NCBI GenBank assembly: GCA_021613375.1
Contig: CM038705.1
Location: 8,197,095 to 8,261,094 of the forward strand
DNA from: Megaleporinus macrocephalus
Lineage: Eukaryota; Chordata; Actinopteri; Characiformes; Anostomidae
Reading direction: 5' to 3'
Length of the DNA stretch: 64,000 bases
The position numbers were made by a program, and so were the translations under genes. Under the pieces are notes generated by a model. The model was not told the origin of the DNA and searched no databases. It saw only the letters and a list, made by a program, of their open reading frames with translations. Below, one piece after another: positions 1 to 10,621 of the stretch (its first letter is position 1; the number at the start of each line of letters is the position of its first letter).

Positions 1-1590
1 TCTATGGTGCTAACAGGGTTTAATAACAGGCCTATGGTGCTAACAGGGTGCACTAATGGGTCTATGGTGCTAACAGGCTGCACTAATGGGTATATGGTGT
101 TAACAGGGTGCACTAAAAGATCTATGGTGCAAACAGGGTTTACTAACAGGCCTATGGTGCTAATAAGGCATACTGGCAGGTCTATAGTGTTAATGGTGTT
201 CACTTACAAGTCTATGGGGCTAAAAGGGTGTACTAACAGGTCTGTGTTAGTATCAGGATGTACTATCAGGTCTATGACAGTAACAGGATGCACTAACAGG
301 CACATGGTGACATGTCTATGGTGCTATCAGGGTGTACTAACAGGTCTCTGGTGCTAACAGGATGTACTAGAAGATTTGTGGTGCTACTAAAGCATACTAA
401 CAGGTATATAACTGGTGGTAACAGGTTGTACTAACAGGTCTATGATGCTAATAAGGCATACTGGCAGGTCTATAGTGTTAACAGTGTGTGCTTGCAAGTC
501 TATGGGGCTAAAAGAATTACTAACAGGTCTATGTTAGTATCAGGATGTACTAACAGGTCTGTGTTAGTATCATGATGTACTAACAGGTCTATGGCAGTAA
601 CAGGGTGCACTAACAGGCATATGGTGATGAGTCTATGGTGCTATCAGGGTTTACTAACAGGTCTATGGTGCTGACAGGATGTACTAGAAGATTTGTGGTG
701 CTAATAAAGCATACTAACAGGTCTATGGTGCTATCAGGGTTTACTAACAGGTCTATGGTGCTAACATGATGTACTAGAAGATTTGTGGTGCTAATAAAGC
801 ATACTAACAGGTCTATGGTGCTATCAGGGTTTACTAACAGGTCTATGGTGCTAACATGATGTATTAGAAGATTTGTGGTGCTAATAACGCATACAAACAG
901 GTCTATGGTGCTATCAGGGTTTACTAACAGGTCTAAGGTGCTATCAGGGTTTACTAACAGGTCTATGGTGCTATCAGGGTGTACTAACAGGTCTATGGTG
1001 CTAACATGATGTACTAGAAGATTTGTGGTGCTAATAAAGCATACTAACAGGTCTATGGTGCTATCAGGGTTTACTAACAGGTCTATGGTGCTATCAGGGT
1101 TTACTAACAGGTCTATGGTGCTAACATGATGTACTAGAAGATTTGTGGTGCTAATAAAGCATACTAACAGGTCTATGGTGCTATCAGGGTTTACTAACAG
1201 GTCTATGGTGCTATCAGGGTTTACTAACAGGTCTATGGTGCTAACAGGATGTACTAGAAGATTTGTGGTGCTATTAAAGCATACTAACAGGTCTATGGTG
1301 CTATCAGGGTTTACTAACAGGTCTATGGTGCTATCAGGGTTTACTAACAGGTCTATGGTGCTATCAGGGTTTACTAACAGGTCTATGGTGCTATCAGGGT
1401 TTACTAACAGGTCTATGGTGCTAACAGGATGTACTAGAAGATTTGTGGTGCTATTAAAGCATACTAACAGGTCTATGGTGCTATCAGGGTTTACTAACAG
1501 GTCTATGGTGCTATCAGGGTTTACTAACAGGTCTATGGTGCTATCAGGGTTTACTAACAGGTCTATGGTGCTAACTGTGTGTACTGTTAG
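1..1590. repeat. 30-bp minisatellite array A, open at the left edge
   Basis: Tandem 30-bp units built on GTCTATGGTGCTATCAGGGT followed by TTACTAACAG, about 53 units. A variant pair (one unit ending GTACTAGAAG, the next beginning ATTTGTGGTGCTA) recurs between runs of the standard unit and gives a higher-order pattern of 120-210 bp. From about 640 to 1560 the 30-bp register shows no indel; the part left of 640 is more diverged and has indels. The unit is a multiple of three without stops in one frame, so open frames of 117 and 156 codons appear; they read as a ten-residue repeat and are not genes. The array stops about 370 bp before the C1orf43 start codon and continues beyond the window. Confidence 0.95.
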
Positions 1591-1613
1591 GTCTGTGGTG
1601 CTAAAACAACGTT

Positions 1614-1959
1614 AGGATGTAATTCCTCAGAAAGTTGTGACAAGGTTATCTGCCAACATTGTGACAACCTAGTCGCAATGTAGTGTGTTTGCTGGGAAGA
1701 CAGTATACATTGAGTACTCGAAGCTCCTCCGGCTCCTCCAGTACACGTGTTGGCGGCAACGCACCACATTTGTCGGCCGCCATGAAGCTCGCGCAGAAGA
1801 AGGAGAGCGAGACGGTCACGTGACCGGAACGTTTGTCAACACTGAGGCGCCGTCAGTCGTTTTCCTGTTGGGGTTTCTGGAAGTAAAGCTGCGGCATAAC
1901 GACACAATTCGGTCAAATAGAGGGCATTTATTTATTTATGACCGCCACTGGTAGTGAAG
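1614..1959 (+). promoter_or_regulatory. Putative promoter and 5' UTR of the C1orf43 homologue
   Basis: This GC-richer stretch lies between array A and the C1orf43 start codon. No TATA box is visible. It holds ACACGTGT (1743-1750), a GCCGCCATG motif resembling YY1 sites (1776-1784), and the perfect 12-bp palindrome GGTCACGTGACC (1814-1825). A 13-codon upstream reading frame (1782-1823) begins in a good Kozak context and ends inside that palindrome. It matters only if transcription starts upstream of 1782. The transcription start cannot be placed from sequence alone. Confidence 0.5.
1814..1825. promoter_or_regulatory. CLEAR-type E-box palindrome GGTCACGTGACC
   Basis: This is a perfect palindrome containing GTCACGTGAC, the consensus of the CLEAR element bound by TFEB/TFE3/MITF-type bHLH-Zip factors; USF could also bind it. 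It lies 135-146 bp upstream of the C1orf43 start codon. Binding is inferred, not shown. Confidence 0.5.
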
Positions 1960-2022
1960 ATGGGAACGGACTCGCCCCTTTCCGGGGTTAACGTAGTGCT
2001 TGTTATGGCCTACGGTAGTCTG
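1960..2022 (+). CDS. C1orf43: C1orf43 exon 1
   Basis: Codes MGTDSPLSGVNVVLVMAYGSL, read in two parts as MGTDSPLSGV then NVVLVMAYGSL. It ends in phase 0 at donor CTG|GTAAGA. It encodes the lumenal N terminus and the start of the membrane helix. Confidence 0.92.
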
Positions 2023-5000
2023 GTAAGAGAGCAGCTAAGCTAAGCTAAGCTAAGCTAACTTAAAATAAACGACCTAGAGGCGAATTGTGTATTTGGCAAT
2101 GTTTGGTAACTTCTCTATCTTAGTTTTCTGGGATATTGAAACCTGGCTTCTTATTCGAATTCGCTGTTCCACCTTAACTAGGGCAGCAGTTGCTATTTAA
2201 GGTGGAACTCGAATTCGAACAAGAAACTAAACTTCACAAAGGCACCAGAAAACTGTGACCAGGTTCCAATATCCCAAAAAACTAAGACATAGAAGCTAAC
2301 TTCAGCAACGTTTATCGGGTTTACGTCCAATAACGGGTCCACACAGGTTGGAGTCTTCTCAAAAGTTATTTCTAACGCCAGTACTGTCAAGGAACTGTCA
2401 ATAAATAGTAGGTGTCGTGCCGCTAGTTTGTTTATAAAGTGCATCGAGCTCCATTGGGGCAGCCAAAGCATCCAGATTGTAACATCTCTGCTGTACAGTG
2501 TGAACGAATTCTAGTTTACTGTTTGCTATGTATGGCTATGTATACCTTAAAGGGCCCATATCATGATGGAAATGTGTGCTTTTGTGTAACGAGTTTGATT
2601 GGAGTTTGTAAATAAATAAATAAATAATAGGTAAATTGGGGAAAAGAAACATTTAGTCCAAGTTTGTGTGCTCCATGTGTGAGAGCAACTTTGACAAACC
2701 AGCATTATCACATATCCGCCTTCACACTGAAGATGTAAGGTGTGCTGTAGCCAGCACTGCTTTTTTTTAATGAGGTGCAATCGACGACATCCAATCAGAG
2801 CAGAGATCATTTACATCTATTAGTCATTGCCAGTCTAAACTTGATCTGTGGCATATCCACATTTTTTTAGAGTCTGGAAGCAAACAAATAGTATGAAATC
2901 CAGTGTTCAGACTGCAGGTACATCAGCTCTTTTAAGATGACTGTTAACTACGAGATATGAGATTTTCTGCATGGGTTGGTAACTGCGTGGTAATGCTGGT
3001 GACATGAATTTTAAATGCAAATGAAAGGAAGGATGAAGGTCCATCATCATCTTTTTATGGTATATATATGAGTAGATATTCTCTGGCATAGGCATAAATC
3101 TTGGGTGCTCTTCTTGAATCCCAGAGCTTCCGTCACTCTTGATTTTATATTATCGTTGTGAGTGACTTGAGTGATTCTGGTCTGAAAAAATCAAAAACAA
3201 ATGTGGTTTGGATCCAGTTTACAAAAATCTGATTTCATGTGACTATCAAAATCAATCTGGATGTGCCAAAAACTGGATTTGGTCGGTCAGTCTAAACAAA
3301 GCTTTGAATGTGGTTTGAAATGCTCTGGATGCTCAAATCAGATTTTGTCTGCTTCAGTCGCAACACCGCAACCAATGACTGTGTTAAATCCACAGTGATG
3401 AAAGGGCTGGAATTTTCTGCGTAGTTACTGACCAAAGCTGGATTGAAGCAAAAATGTGGACTGTCAGGTGGGCCCTGAAGACCAGGTTGGGAAACACGGC
3501 TCTAAGGTATAAGGAGAGGCTTGAAAATGGAAAAAGACTTATGGCTATATGTGGTACATGTGGACATCAGGGGCAAAAATAAAATGCAAGGGGCTTATTT
3601 TATCCCTCCATTTATGTGACCTGGGGGTGACCTATTTTTTTAAAGTAGGAACAAACATATTCGATCAGGATCCTTCAAGTGCGCAATAAAAAGTGACCAT
3701 TAGTCTTTAATGCTTGTGCTTTTCAGGTTTTTGTATTGCTGTTCATATTTGTGAAGAGGCAGATCATGCGCTTCGCCATGAAATCCCGCCGAGGACCCCA
3801 CGTCCCACTGGGTCATAACGCTCCGAAGGTAACCCGACATCTTCCTATAAAGTCTCTGCCAAGAGTTTGAATATGTAATCTCTCAACGATTTGATTACAG
3901 CAGTATAAATTTGATTAGCTGAGGGCTTTAGTGGGTAAAGCATCAGGATGGTCTTACTAAGCTATTGTATTTTTCTTTAATCACAGTAAGCGAATATTAA
4001 ATAAACAAATTAAAATTTAAATTAAATTTTAAATTTGAACAGATTGTTTGAACAGATCGTTTGTGTGCTTCACTGAGTCTATGAGCTCTCTAGACAGCTG
4101 GTCTCTCACCGGCTAGAGGACAAGATGAAACTGATCTCTGCTAGCTTTGTTTGACTATGTGCATGATGTTTGTTTATGTGTCTGCACACACACATATCAT
4201 TTATTTAGTAGTCTTAACTAATAGGGCTGTGTATTGGCAAGAACCTGGCGATACAATACGCATCATCATACAGCGCTCACGATTCAATATATCACGATAT
4301 ACTGTGATACTGCAAGCAAAGTGATATATTTCAATTTTTCACATCCTGTTATTAAAACACACCACTATATGAGCAGGTTTGACTATGCTTACTATAGCAT
4401 TGCGTCCTTGTGCTGCTTGTTAATATTGTAGTGGAGCTGAAAATGGATTACAACACTGCCATCTAGTGGTCAGAGGTTTATACACAACACACAATGATGG
4501 TGTTGTAATCCATTTTCAGCTCCACTTCAACATTATGTCTACCAGAAATCTGTGTATCGGTACTGTGTTTTTGAGAATCAATACAGTATCACAAAACATA
4601 TCCTGATATTTCCTTACACCCCTATTAAGTAAGCTCTAAGTAAAAACGTAGCTGGGAAACAAGATGGCTAATCAGCTCATTTGGCCACTTGTACTTTAAG
4701 AGTCGTATATGATAATCAAAGCGAATTAAATGGATGATCACTGTTATTTCTCTGGCAGCTGACATTTTAATAACCTTCAGATACATTTTATCACCTCTTT
4801 GCTCTGCTTTACTTTTGCTTTTTGTCTTGCAAAAGAGTGTTCTGCACCCACCCTTTTATCTTTCGCAGGGTCTTAGAGAAAAGATAGATTCTCATCTGTC
4901 CAAAGTGAACGACATCCGCTACGAGCCACGGCTGCTCTCAGAGGATGACGACAGACTGAAGCATCGCGGCCAGAACGGTGAGAAAACACATCTCTGGATT

Positions 5001-7594
5001 TTGTGTGAACGTAATTAAACAGCTGCCCGATGAGCAGTTTCATGGCCAGTTATGGTCGGTTCCCTCGTTATTTCAAGACAGATTAGGGTGATTAAAAGTC
5101 TGGACTTGATTCCAAGTGTTGAATATGCTGGGAAAGTGGACAGCCCTTGGGGGAAAAAGCTGTCAGCTTATCTGGTCGTGCTGGCTTTGATGTCTATGAT
5201 GATTAGGGCTGTGTATTGGCAAGAAACTGGCGATACAATACGTATCGTGATACAGCGGTGACGATTCAGTATATCGCGATATATTGTGATATTGCAAGCA
5301 AAGTGATTTATTGGAATTTTTCAAATCCTACTATTAAAACACAACACTATATGAACAGGTTTGCCAACCCTTGCGCCCTTGTGCTCCTTGTTAATGTTGG
5401 AGTGGAGCTGAAAATGGATTACAACACTGCCGTCTAGTGTTCAGAGGTTTAAACACAACACACAATGATTCACTGTCTGCCAGGAATCTGTGTATTGATA
5501 CTGTGTTTTTGAAAATCAATACAGTATCACTAAACATAGTATCCCAATATTCAATATTTTCTTACACCCCTAACGATGAGAGGGGTCAGCTTTCCAGCAC
5601 GCTTCATCACACTTCTTGATGTTCTGAAGCATTTGGACATGTTTTCTACAGCCTTTCATACCGAAACTTCTTGGCCTATACAATTCACTTATAAACATTG
5701 TGACGATACACCACCTCCCCATATTAAAATCTGGTAGAGCTAATCCTTGTCACGTAGTTCCTAAGTTTGAACAGCACCAGCCTGAAGATGTGCTTGTGTC
5801 TGTTTACAGGCTGTTATAACTACCTGTTCAGAATGCAAGCTCTGGATGCCATTGGAGACACAGGTAAGAACCCTATATCAGGATACTTTCTGAATGGCGA
5901 ATCTGCTGATGCTAATCTGTTATGGTTATGCATGGGAATGAAACGATGGTTTTTCTGTTGCTGGTTTTTCATTCATTTTTCAGTCATTATCTCACTAATC
6001 TCATTATAACACCATCATCATACATCATACATACATACCATTCACAAAACATCCAGCAACTCACTCTGCCCCATACCTTAGCTCCCAAACCACCTACAAC
6101 TGCTCAATTAACCCAAAAATACATTGTTTTCTGGATTAGGGTTAGGATAAACTAGGGTTAGGGTGAACCTTTCCCTGTCCTGGTAATTTAGCCTCTTGGT
6201 AAAAAAAGAACCTCAGTTTGTCAGACATGTATTCTATTCTCTGATAACTGTGGATGTCCAGTTATTTTATATTCCTAGAGTAGAACTGATCCTGATCCTG
6301 GTTTATAACTGGGCTGTGTGCAGTAATGCTGTCATCTTCATTTCTGCTCGGTCCTATTTGGCATGATGAGCAATGTTTTTGTCTGTATCTCACATAGACA
6401 TTGTATCTCACGAGCTGGGCTGCAATGCCAGTGCTGTGACTGGTCGTCAGTACAGGAAATGGCTGCTGGGCCTGCGGAACTCACACTCGCTGTTCAAGAG
6501 CAGCCACAGCAGCCTTATTGATCGGCTACTGGAAGGCTACGACAACGCCCGCCACGGGACTGGGGTGAGTGTTTGTGTGTTGTTCTACAATTTATGGATA
6601 AAACAAGAAAAACTATATATATCTATATCTCGCCGTGGTCCAATGAAAAACGCGTATCTCTATTTTTGACTATTTCTGTTTTTCTGCATCATTTAAATGC
6701 AGCAGTTGCTGTTTACATTGAAAATTTTATGATGAATGGACCAATAGAAATTCCCCAGAATAGCTTGGAAAAAAAATCTGGTTCTATTGACTTTCACTGA
6801 AAGTCAAGACTTTTTTTTTGGCCTGTCCTGTAAAGTTGCCATTTTGGAGATGCCTGTTTTTCATTGGACAGCGACGATATATACACATGAATAAACTACA
6901 TAAATGAAAAACTAAAAACCATGTAATTGTTGTTGTATTTCTTGTATTGGTTTTATTGGTTATTTTAGGTCACATTTATGTAGAAAGAGTGCATCGTATC
7001 TTCCAAGCAGCACTGCATATCGGAGAAAAATGCTCTGTAGCGCCACCTTACTGGTGTACAGTTAGATACTTGAGTCTGTCTTTTGCTGCAGTTTATCCTC
7101 TAGTCTACAAAACTCATACCAGCACCACTGAGAATGATCCACCACCCAAATAGTAGCTAACCAGTCTCCATTGGCCCAAAACTGACCAGTGTGAACAGGA
7201 GGCCAGATAAACCCAGCAGCAGTCTATAATTGTACATTTATACCTTGAACTAGATCCATAAGGTAGACAGAGCTGGTCTTGAGGATGGACAAGGTGGGTG
7301 TAGGGGTTTTTAATAAAGTTGAATGGAACAAAACCCAAATTAATGTGTTGAAAGATAAAGGTGTCATTTGGTGCTTTCTCTTCTGCAGGTATTTGGGGAA
7401 GCTGAGTTCCTGAAATACAAAGAAGACCTGACTGAACTGGCCGCTCTGTAAGTGCATTTCTTTACTTTTATGCACTTTTCCATCAAAGCCCTTTACTTCT
7501 CTCCTCTGTTGCGCTGTACCTCATACACTGACAGACAGGCTACCCCAATGATATCCATGGGGGGAGTTTTGGTTTTGTGCAGTGGGGGGTGCTA

Positions 7595-7661
<67 letters not shown>

Positions 7662-8773
7662 CAGGCACCTACAGACACTAACAATGAACCTACTTATTGC
7701 AGCCAAAGTAACAACAGCACTATAGCTGCCAGTAAAGTGAGTTAGGAAGAAAACCAATCCCAGCACACCGCAGTAAACTCATTTATCCATTTCAGCATGT
7801 AGAACCAAGAGGTACCTGTGCAGTACTGTGTTTCCAGCACTGTATGAAATATCCACCAGGCTTCTGTTCTTGTTAAAAGCACTTTGTGTAAACATGTAAA
7901 GTTAATTCAGATCATAATTCAATATGGTTGAAGTTTATTGATATTTTATATTAGTATCTATAAAAAATACAATAAAAAAAGCCATCGAAACATGAACTCT
8001 ACAAGACCTCTGAAGGAGTCCTGTGGTGTCTGGCACCAGCACATTAGCAGCAGACCTATTAAGTCCTGTCAGTTAGTAGGTGGAGCTAGCATATATCAGA
8101 CTTGTTATTCCAGAACGTCCCACAGATGATCAATTGGGATGAGTTCTGTTCATCTGCCACCGTGGTTTGCTGCGCCTCCGACCCCTGCCAGTAGGTACTG
8201 AAGCTGCCTGAAAGTACCTCACAAGCCTTGCAGTTTCTCTGAGAAGATCAATCCTCTGGCTTTTACAATCTGGTCCTTGACAGAGTTGCTCAGATCTTCA
8301 CGTCTGCCCATTTCTCCCACATCCAACTGCAAGACAACTACAACTACAAAACTGTTTGCTCACTCACCGGCTAATTACTGTCTTAACATCTCCCACACCT
8401 TAACAAGTGCCATTGTTGGAATTGTTAGGATCAAAGTGCTTAGGCTGAAGAAAGGTCTCAGTTCACTTTCTTCACGAATTGAACAAACAGCCATTAGAGG
8501 CAAAGAGTAAACTTCACATATACAGGTATCCTCTCTTATTCCTTATCCTCTGTTTTTAACCCTAGTGTGAAGGTCCACTCCAGCTCCACCAGCCTGAACC
8601 AGCAGCACCAGTCAGCAGCTAAGGATCTAACCAGCTCCCCCGGGCCGTCCTCAGCCTCCACCATCCAAGTCACATACCTGCCCTCTTCTGGCCAGCGCAG
8701 CAAGAGGCCCAAGCACTTCCTGGAGCTCAAAAACTTCAAGGACAACTACAACACCCTGGAGAGCACCCTGTAG
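1960..8773 (+). CDS. C1orf43: C1orf43 (NICE-3) homologue, complete gene in seven coding exons
   Basis: Join 1960-2022, 3727-3828, 4869-4977, 5810-5863, 6398-6564, 7389-7447, 8566-8773. This gives 762 nt, 253 residues plus stop, the same length as human C1orf43. Every intron is GT-AG and phases match throughout. Residues about 10-30 (exons 1-2) form one hydrophobic membrane segment, followed by a basic RQIMRFAMKSRRGPHVP stretch. The C-terminal half contains the family hallmarks HQSAAKDLT, STIQVTYLPSS, KHFLELK and the invariant end KDNYNTLESTL. The human protein is reported to be needed for phagocytosis; its biochemical activity is unknown. The start was chosen by homology at the first exon and by the in-frame length. 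The gene converges on the paraoxonase gene. Introns 2-6 contain transposon remnants and a (TA)n tract, but the coding sequence shows no damage. Confidence 0.95.
2036..2062. repeat. Short AGCTA/AAGCT pentamer tract
   Basis: About five tandem copies of TAAGC, beginning 13 bp after the C1orf43 exon 1 donor. Confidence 0.8.
2096..2315. mobile_element. Foldback/MITE-like inverted repeat in C1orf43 intron 1
   Basis: The left arm contains TCTTAGTTTTCTGGGATATT and GAATTCG...GTTCCACCTTAA. The right arm is its reverse complement (TTAAGGTGGAAC...GAATTCG, then AATATCCCAAAAAACTAAGA). No coding capacity. The inner GTTCCACCTTAA motif also occurs in the repeats at 57.18-57.68 kb. Confidence 0.7.
2320..3726. 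other. Remainder of C1orf43 intron 1, no feature recognised
   Basis: I see no further gene, RNA gene or recognisable repeat here. It contains a short TAAATAAATAAATA run at 2610-2625 and a poly-T at 2761-2769. Confidence 0.5.
3727..3828 (+). CDS. C1orf43: C1orf43 exon 2
   Basis: 34 codons, phase 0 to 0, with acceptor TTTTCAG|GTT and donor AAG|GTAACC. It codes VFVLLFIFVKRQIMRF and then the basic RRGPHVPLGHNAPK segment, nearly identical to the mammalian protein. Confidence 0.95.
4222..4628 (+). mobile_element. Dispersed ~400-bp element, family 'GGCTGTGTATTGGCAAGAA', copy 1
   Basis: Begins TAGGGCTGTGTATTGGCAAG and ends CTTACACCCCTATT, so the tips are loosely inverted (TAGGGSTGT). Inside are GTGATACTGCAAGCAAAGTG and GGAGCTGAAAATGGATTACA followed by a partial reverse copy. 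Related copies are at 5203-5575, 55808-56178 and 58690-58985. Non-coding. Confidence 0.75.
4869..4977 (+). CDS. C1orf43: C1orf43 exon 3
   Basis: Acceptor TTTCGCAG|GGT, donor AACG|GTGAGA, ending in phase 1. It codes GLREKIDSHLSKVNDI followed by RYEPRLLSEDDDRLK, matching the DLKEEIDIRL...YEPQLL region of the family. Confidence 0.93.
5203..5575 (+). mobile_element. Same ~400-bp family, copy 2
   Basis: Begins TTAGGGCTGTGTATTGGCAA and ends CTTACACCCCTAA, in the same orientation as copy 1, inside C1orf43 intron 3. It shares the TATCGCGATATATTGTGATA and GCTGAAAATGGATTACAACA blocks. Confidence 0.78.
5810..5863 (+). CDS. C1orf43: C1orf43 exon 4
   Basis: 54 bp, acceptor TTTACAG|GCTGT, donor ACAG|GTAAGA. 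It codes CYNYLFRMQALDAI, a well conserved family block, and keeps phase 1. Confidence 0.93.
6131..6168. repeat. Degenerate interstitial TTAGGG tract
   Basis: GGATTAGGGTTAGGATAA then CTAGGGTTAGGGTGAACC: about four telomere-like hexamers with interruptions, in C1orf43 intron 4. Too short to imply a telomere fusion. Confidence 0.5.
6398..6564 (+). CDS. C1orf43: C1orf43 exon 5
   Basis: 167 bp, acceptor CACATAG|ACATT, donor GGG|GTGAGT, ending in phase 0. It codes the YRKWLLGLRN, LIDRLLEGYDNARHGTG blocks. The first 20 or so residues (IVSHELGCNASAVTG) are the least conserved part of the protein. Confidence 0.93.
6618..6884 (+). mobile_element. MITE family 'ATGGACCAATAGAAATGCTCC', copy 1 with both ends
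   Basis: About 265 bp with inverted tips. The left end reads TATATCTCGCCGTGGTCCAA followed by TGAAAAAC. The right end is the reverse complement of TATATCGTCGCTGTCCAATG followed by AAAAAC. The interior contains GATGAATGGACCAATAGAAA, TTCTATTGACTTTCACTGAA and CCTGTAAAGTTGCCATTTTG. It defines the family seen at eight places in the window. Confidence 0.8.
7389..7447 (+). CDS. C1orf43: C1orf43 exon 6
   Basis: 59 bp, acceptor CTGCAG|GTATT, donor GCTCT|GTAAGT, ending in phase 2. It codes VFGEAEFLKYKEDLTELAAL. Confidence 0.93.
7594..7657. repeat. (TA)n microsatellite
   Basis: About 31 perfect TA dinucleotides in C1orf43 intron 6. It creates tyrosine/isoleucine-repeat open frames on both strands that are not genes. 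Confidence 0.97.
7980..8480 (-). mobile_element. Degenerate Tc1-like relic
   Basis: The + strand reads ACAAGACCTCTGAAGG, TGTCTGGCACCAGCACATTA, GCAGCAGACC and CGTCCCACAGATGATC. This is the same order and orientation as the better preserved minus-strand Tc1-like relic at 23.74-24.79 kb. The right part (GACAGAGTTGCTCAGATCTT, CTGCCCATTTCTCCCAC) resembles the N-terminal half of a second fish Tc1 subfamily. No intact frame remains. It lies in C1orf43 intron 6. Confidence 0.6.
8566..8773 (+). CDS. C1orf43: C1orf43 exon 7 (C terminus and stop)
   Basis: Acceptor ACCCTAG|TGTGAAG, with TAG stop at 8771-8773. It codes the NQQHQSAAKDLT, IQVTYLPSSGQRSKRPKHF and DNYNTLESTL blocks, which are diagnostic for the family. 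Confidence 0.95.
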
Positions 8774-9590
8774 AAGTCTGGGACTTGTCAAACAGTGGGG
8801 CCAAGCATGTCCACAAAGAATGAAAAAAACGAAGCCTGTATGGAGAGACGGCTCGAGGAGATTGTCCATTTACTGCAGCGTGGAACGGCATTTTAATGAG
8901 ATTTTAAATATCGTCTATGACTGCTGAGCACTCGCCGTCTTTCACAGTACAGACTGCCTGGACTGTTCCAGAGCACCTATACTGTGACCGTCTGTTGACT
9001 GTATGAAGCTTCAGAATGGGAGGAGAGAGCAACAACCAGCAACTGAATGCTCTGCTTTGGGAGACTGTAAATGTGAACCTCTGTGTACTACTGATATTTT
9101 TCTCTTTGGTTAAAATGCTGTTCATCTCATCTGTCAGTGTTACATCAGAGGGAAAAGTCACTGCCAGCATTTCCTCAGTATGTCTCTTTTCACCTGGGAG
9201 AGGAGTGTGAGAAGAAGATATAAGTGTGCAAGAGATATATCTGTGAAATATAACATCTGGTGAATGATTGGGAGCATCCAAAAGCACGCAAAGGAGTAAG
9301 CTGCAACGTCCTCAAGGTTGCCCTGCACATTCAGGTTCCTGATTTCAGAGAAATAATCCTAAGTGAGAGAGTTCTGGTGCCCTCTACTGGAGGACTGTAC
9401 ATATGTGAGATATTTAAATAGCACTTGTGGGAGGAATATAACTCTTGTAGTGATGGTTTTGTAGCTGAGACGGTACTACTGTTAATTTATGGCCAGAGCA
9501 TATTTGACTGACTTCATCACAAACCTCTTTGACTCGTGTCCTCTGTTCAACCGTGTCTCCTGTTCATCAAAAAATAAATGTGCTCCAAAT
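8774..9590 (+). other. C1orf43: C1orf43 3' UTR with polyadenylation signal
   Basis: Non-coding sequence after the stop. The first good AATAAA is at 9573-9578 and would give a 3' UTR of about 0.8 kb. The exact cleavage site is not visible. Confidence 0.6.
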
Positions 9591-9682
9591 GAAGTAGATC
9601 AGTAAAGACATGCTTGGTGTGTGAAGTTTGCTTGGAGTAAAGCGGCATAGAGGAAAGAGAAAGATTCTACTGACCGAGACAG

Positions 9683-10621
9683 ACTCAAACCCTAGTGAGT
9701 GTGTAAGTAGGCTGTCTAGGTAGCAGCTGTGTAAATAGCAGTGTTCTCTCCTCATCTCTCCTCATAAAACAGATTACTGAGACGCTCTAGTTAGAGAGAG
9801 ACTGCGTCACGGCTTGTTCCCGCCAAACTACAGCACGCGACCGGTGGTTTAGCTAGTTGTTAGACTACCGGCCCACATCCAAAACAATAGCCCGAGGCTT
9901 AAAAATCCACTAGCATAAATGCTAATGGCTCGAGTATAAAATGGCAAAATGGTTAACGACTCGCTACAGAGTTCCAAAAATAAAAGGCTTTTTTGTGTGG
10001 TTGTACAACAGGAAACATTAAAACACCAGAGAAAACCGAAATAACTTACATTTGCCATGTTTGGGGAAAAGTCTGCTGTGAAGTCGTTATAAAATGTGAG
10101 TTATTTTGATTCTCTCTGGAGTTTTAATGTGTTTCTGGTCACATAATCACACAAAACAGTATTTTATTATCAACTCTGTAACGAGTCGTTCACCATTTAG
10201 CAGTTTTATACTCGAGCCATTAGCATCCATGCTAGCGGATTTTTAAGCCTCGGGCTATTGTTTTGGATGCCGGTGTTGTGCTGGATTTAGCACCCCCGCC
10301 AGGAAAAGCACCCCCTCTCGGGAGCGCATGCTTTATCGCTTGAATCAAAAACTGATATAATCCGCTGACATTAGTTATTTAATTATTTTTTTCATGATTT
10401 CTTACGAGTCCGCGTAGCTTAGAACAGTTTCCTGGGTATTTCCATTTTCAAATTAAAGTTAAAACCAAGAAGACGTGTGCGCGCTCCCGAGAGGGGGTGC
10501 TTTTCCTGGCGGGGGTGCACAATTCGGCACAACACCGGCCGGTAGCTAAGCAACCAGCTAAACCGCCGGTCGCGTGTTGTCTACCTAGACAGCCTACTTA
10601 GACACTCACTAGGTTTTGAGA
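9683..10621. mobile_element. ~940-bp foldback (palindromic) element with nested insertion
   Basis: The left arm begins CTCAAACCCTAGTGAGTG and the right arm is the reverse complement of CTCAAAACCTAGTGAGTG. Arms share AAGTAGGCTGTCTAGGTAG, CGCGACCGG and GGTTTAGCT, then CATCCAAAACAATAGCCCGA and GGCTCGAGTATAAAA; the centre is near 10075. The left arm has about 110 bp (9724-9833) absent from the right arm. The right arm is interrupted by a second inverted-repeat element at 10271-10540. No open frame of interest; a non-autonomous DNA transposon is the simplest reading. Confidence 0.8.
10271..10540. mobile_element. MITE nested in the right arm of the foldback element
   Basis: About 270 bp with ~55-bp inverted ends. 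The left end reads CCGGTGTTGTGCTG, then GCACCCCCGCCAGGAAAAGC and ACCCCCTCTCGGGAGCGC. The right end is the near-exact reverse complement. It interrupts a sequence that is continuous in the opposite arm, so it inserted after the palindrome formed. Confidence 0.8.

Noticed and set aside
4..1615. Open frames of 117 and 156 codons with a ten-residue repeat
   Set aside because: They come from the 30-bp minisatellite whose unit is a multiple of three. No upstream or downstream gene structure supports coding.
6131..6168. Interstitial telomere marking a chromosome fusion
   Set aside because: Only about four degenerate hexamers; such short tracts arise by chance or repair.
7521..7766. Tyrosine/isoleucine-repeat frames over (TA)n tracts (also at 18.4, 18.8 and 59.1 kb)
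   Set aside because: They are readings of TA and CA microsatellites in both strands.
8904..9287. 127-codon minus-strand frame opposite the C1orf43 3' UTR
   Set aside because: No recognisable protein, no splice partners, and it lies within a plausible 3' UTR.
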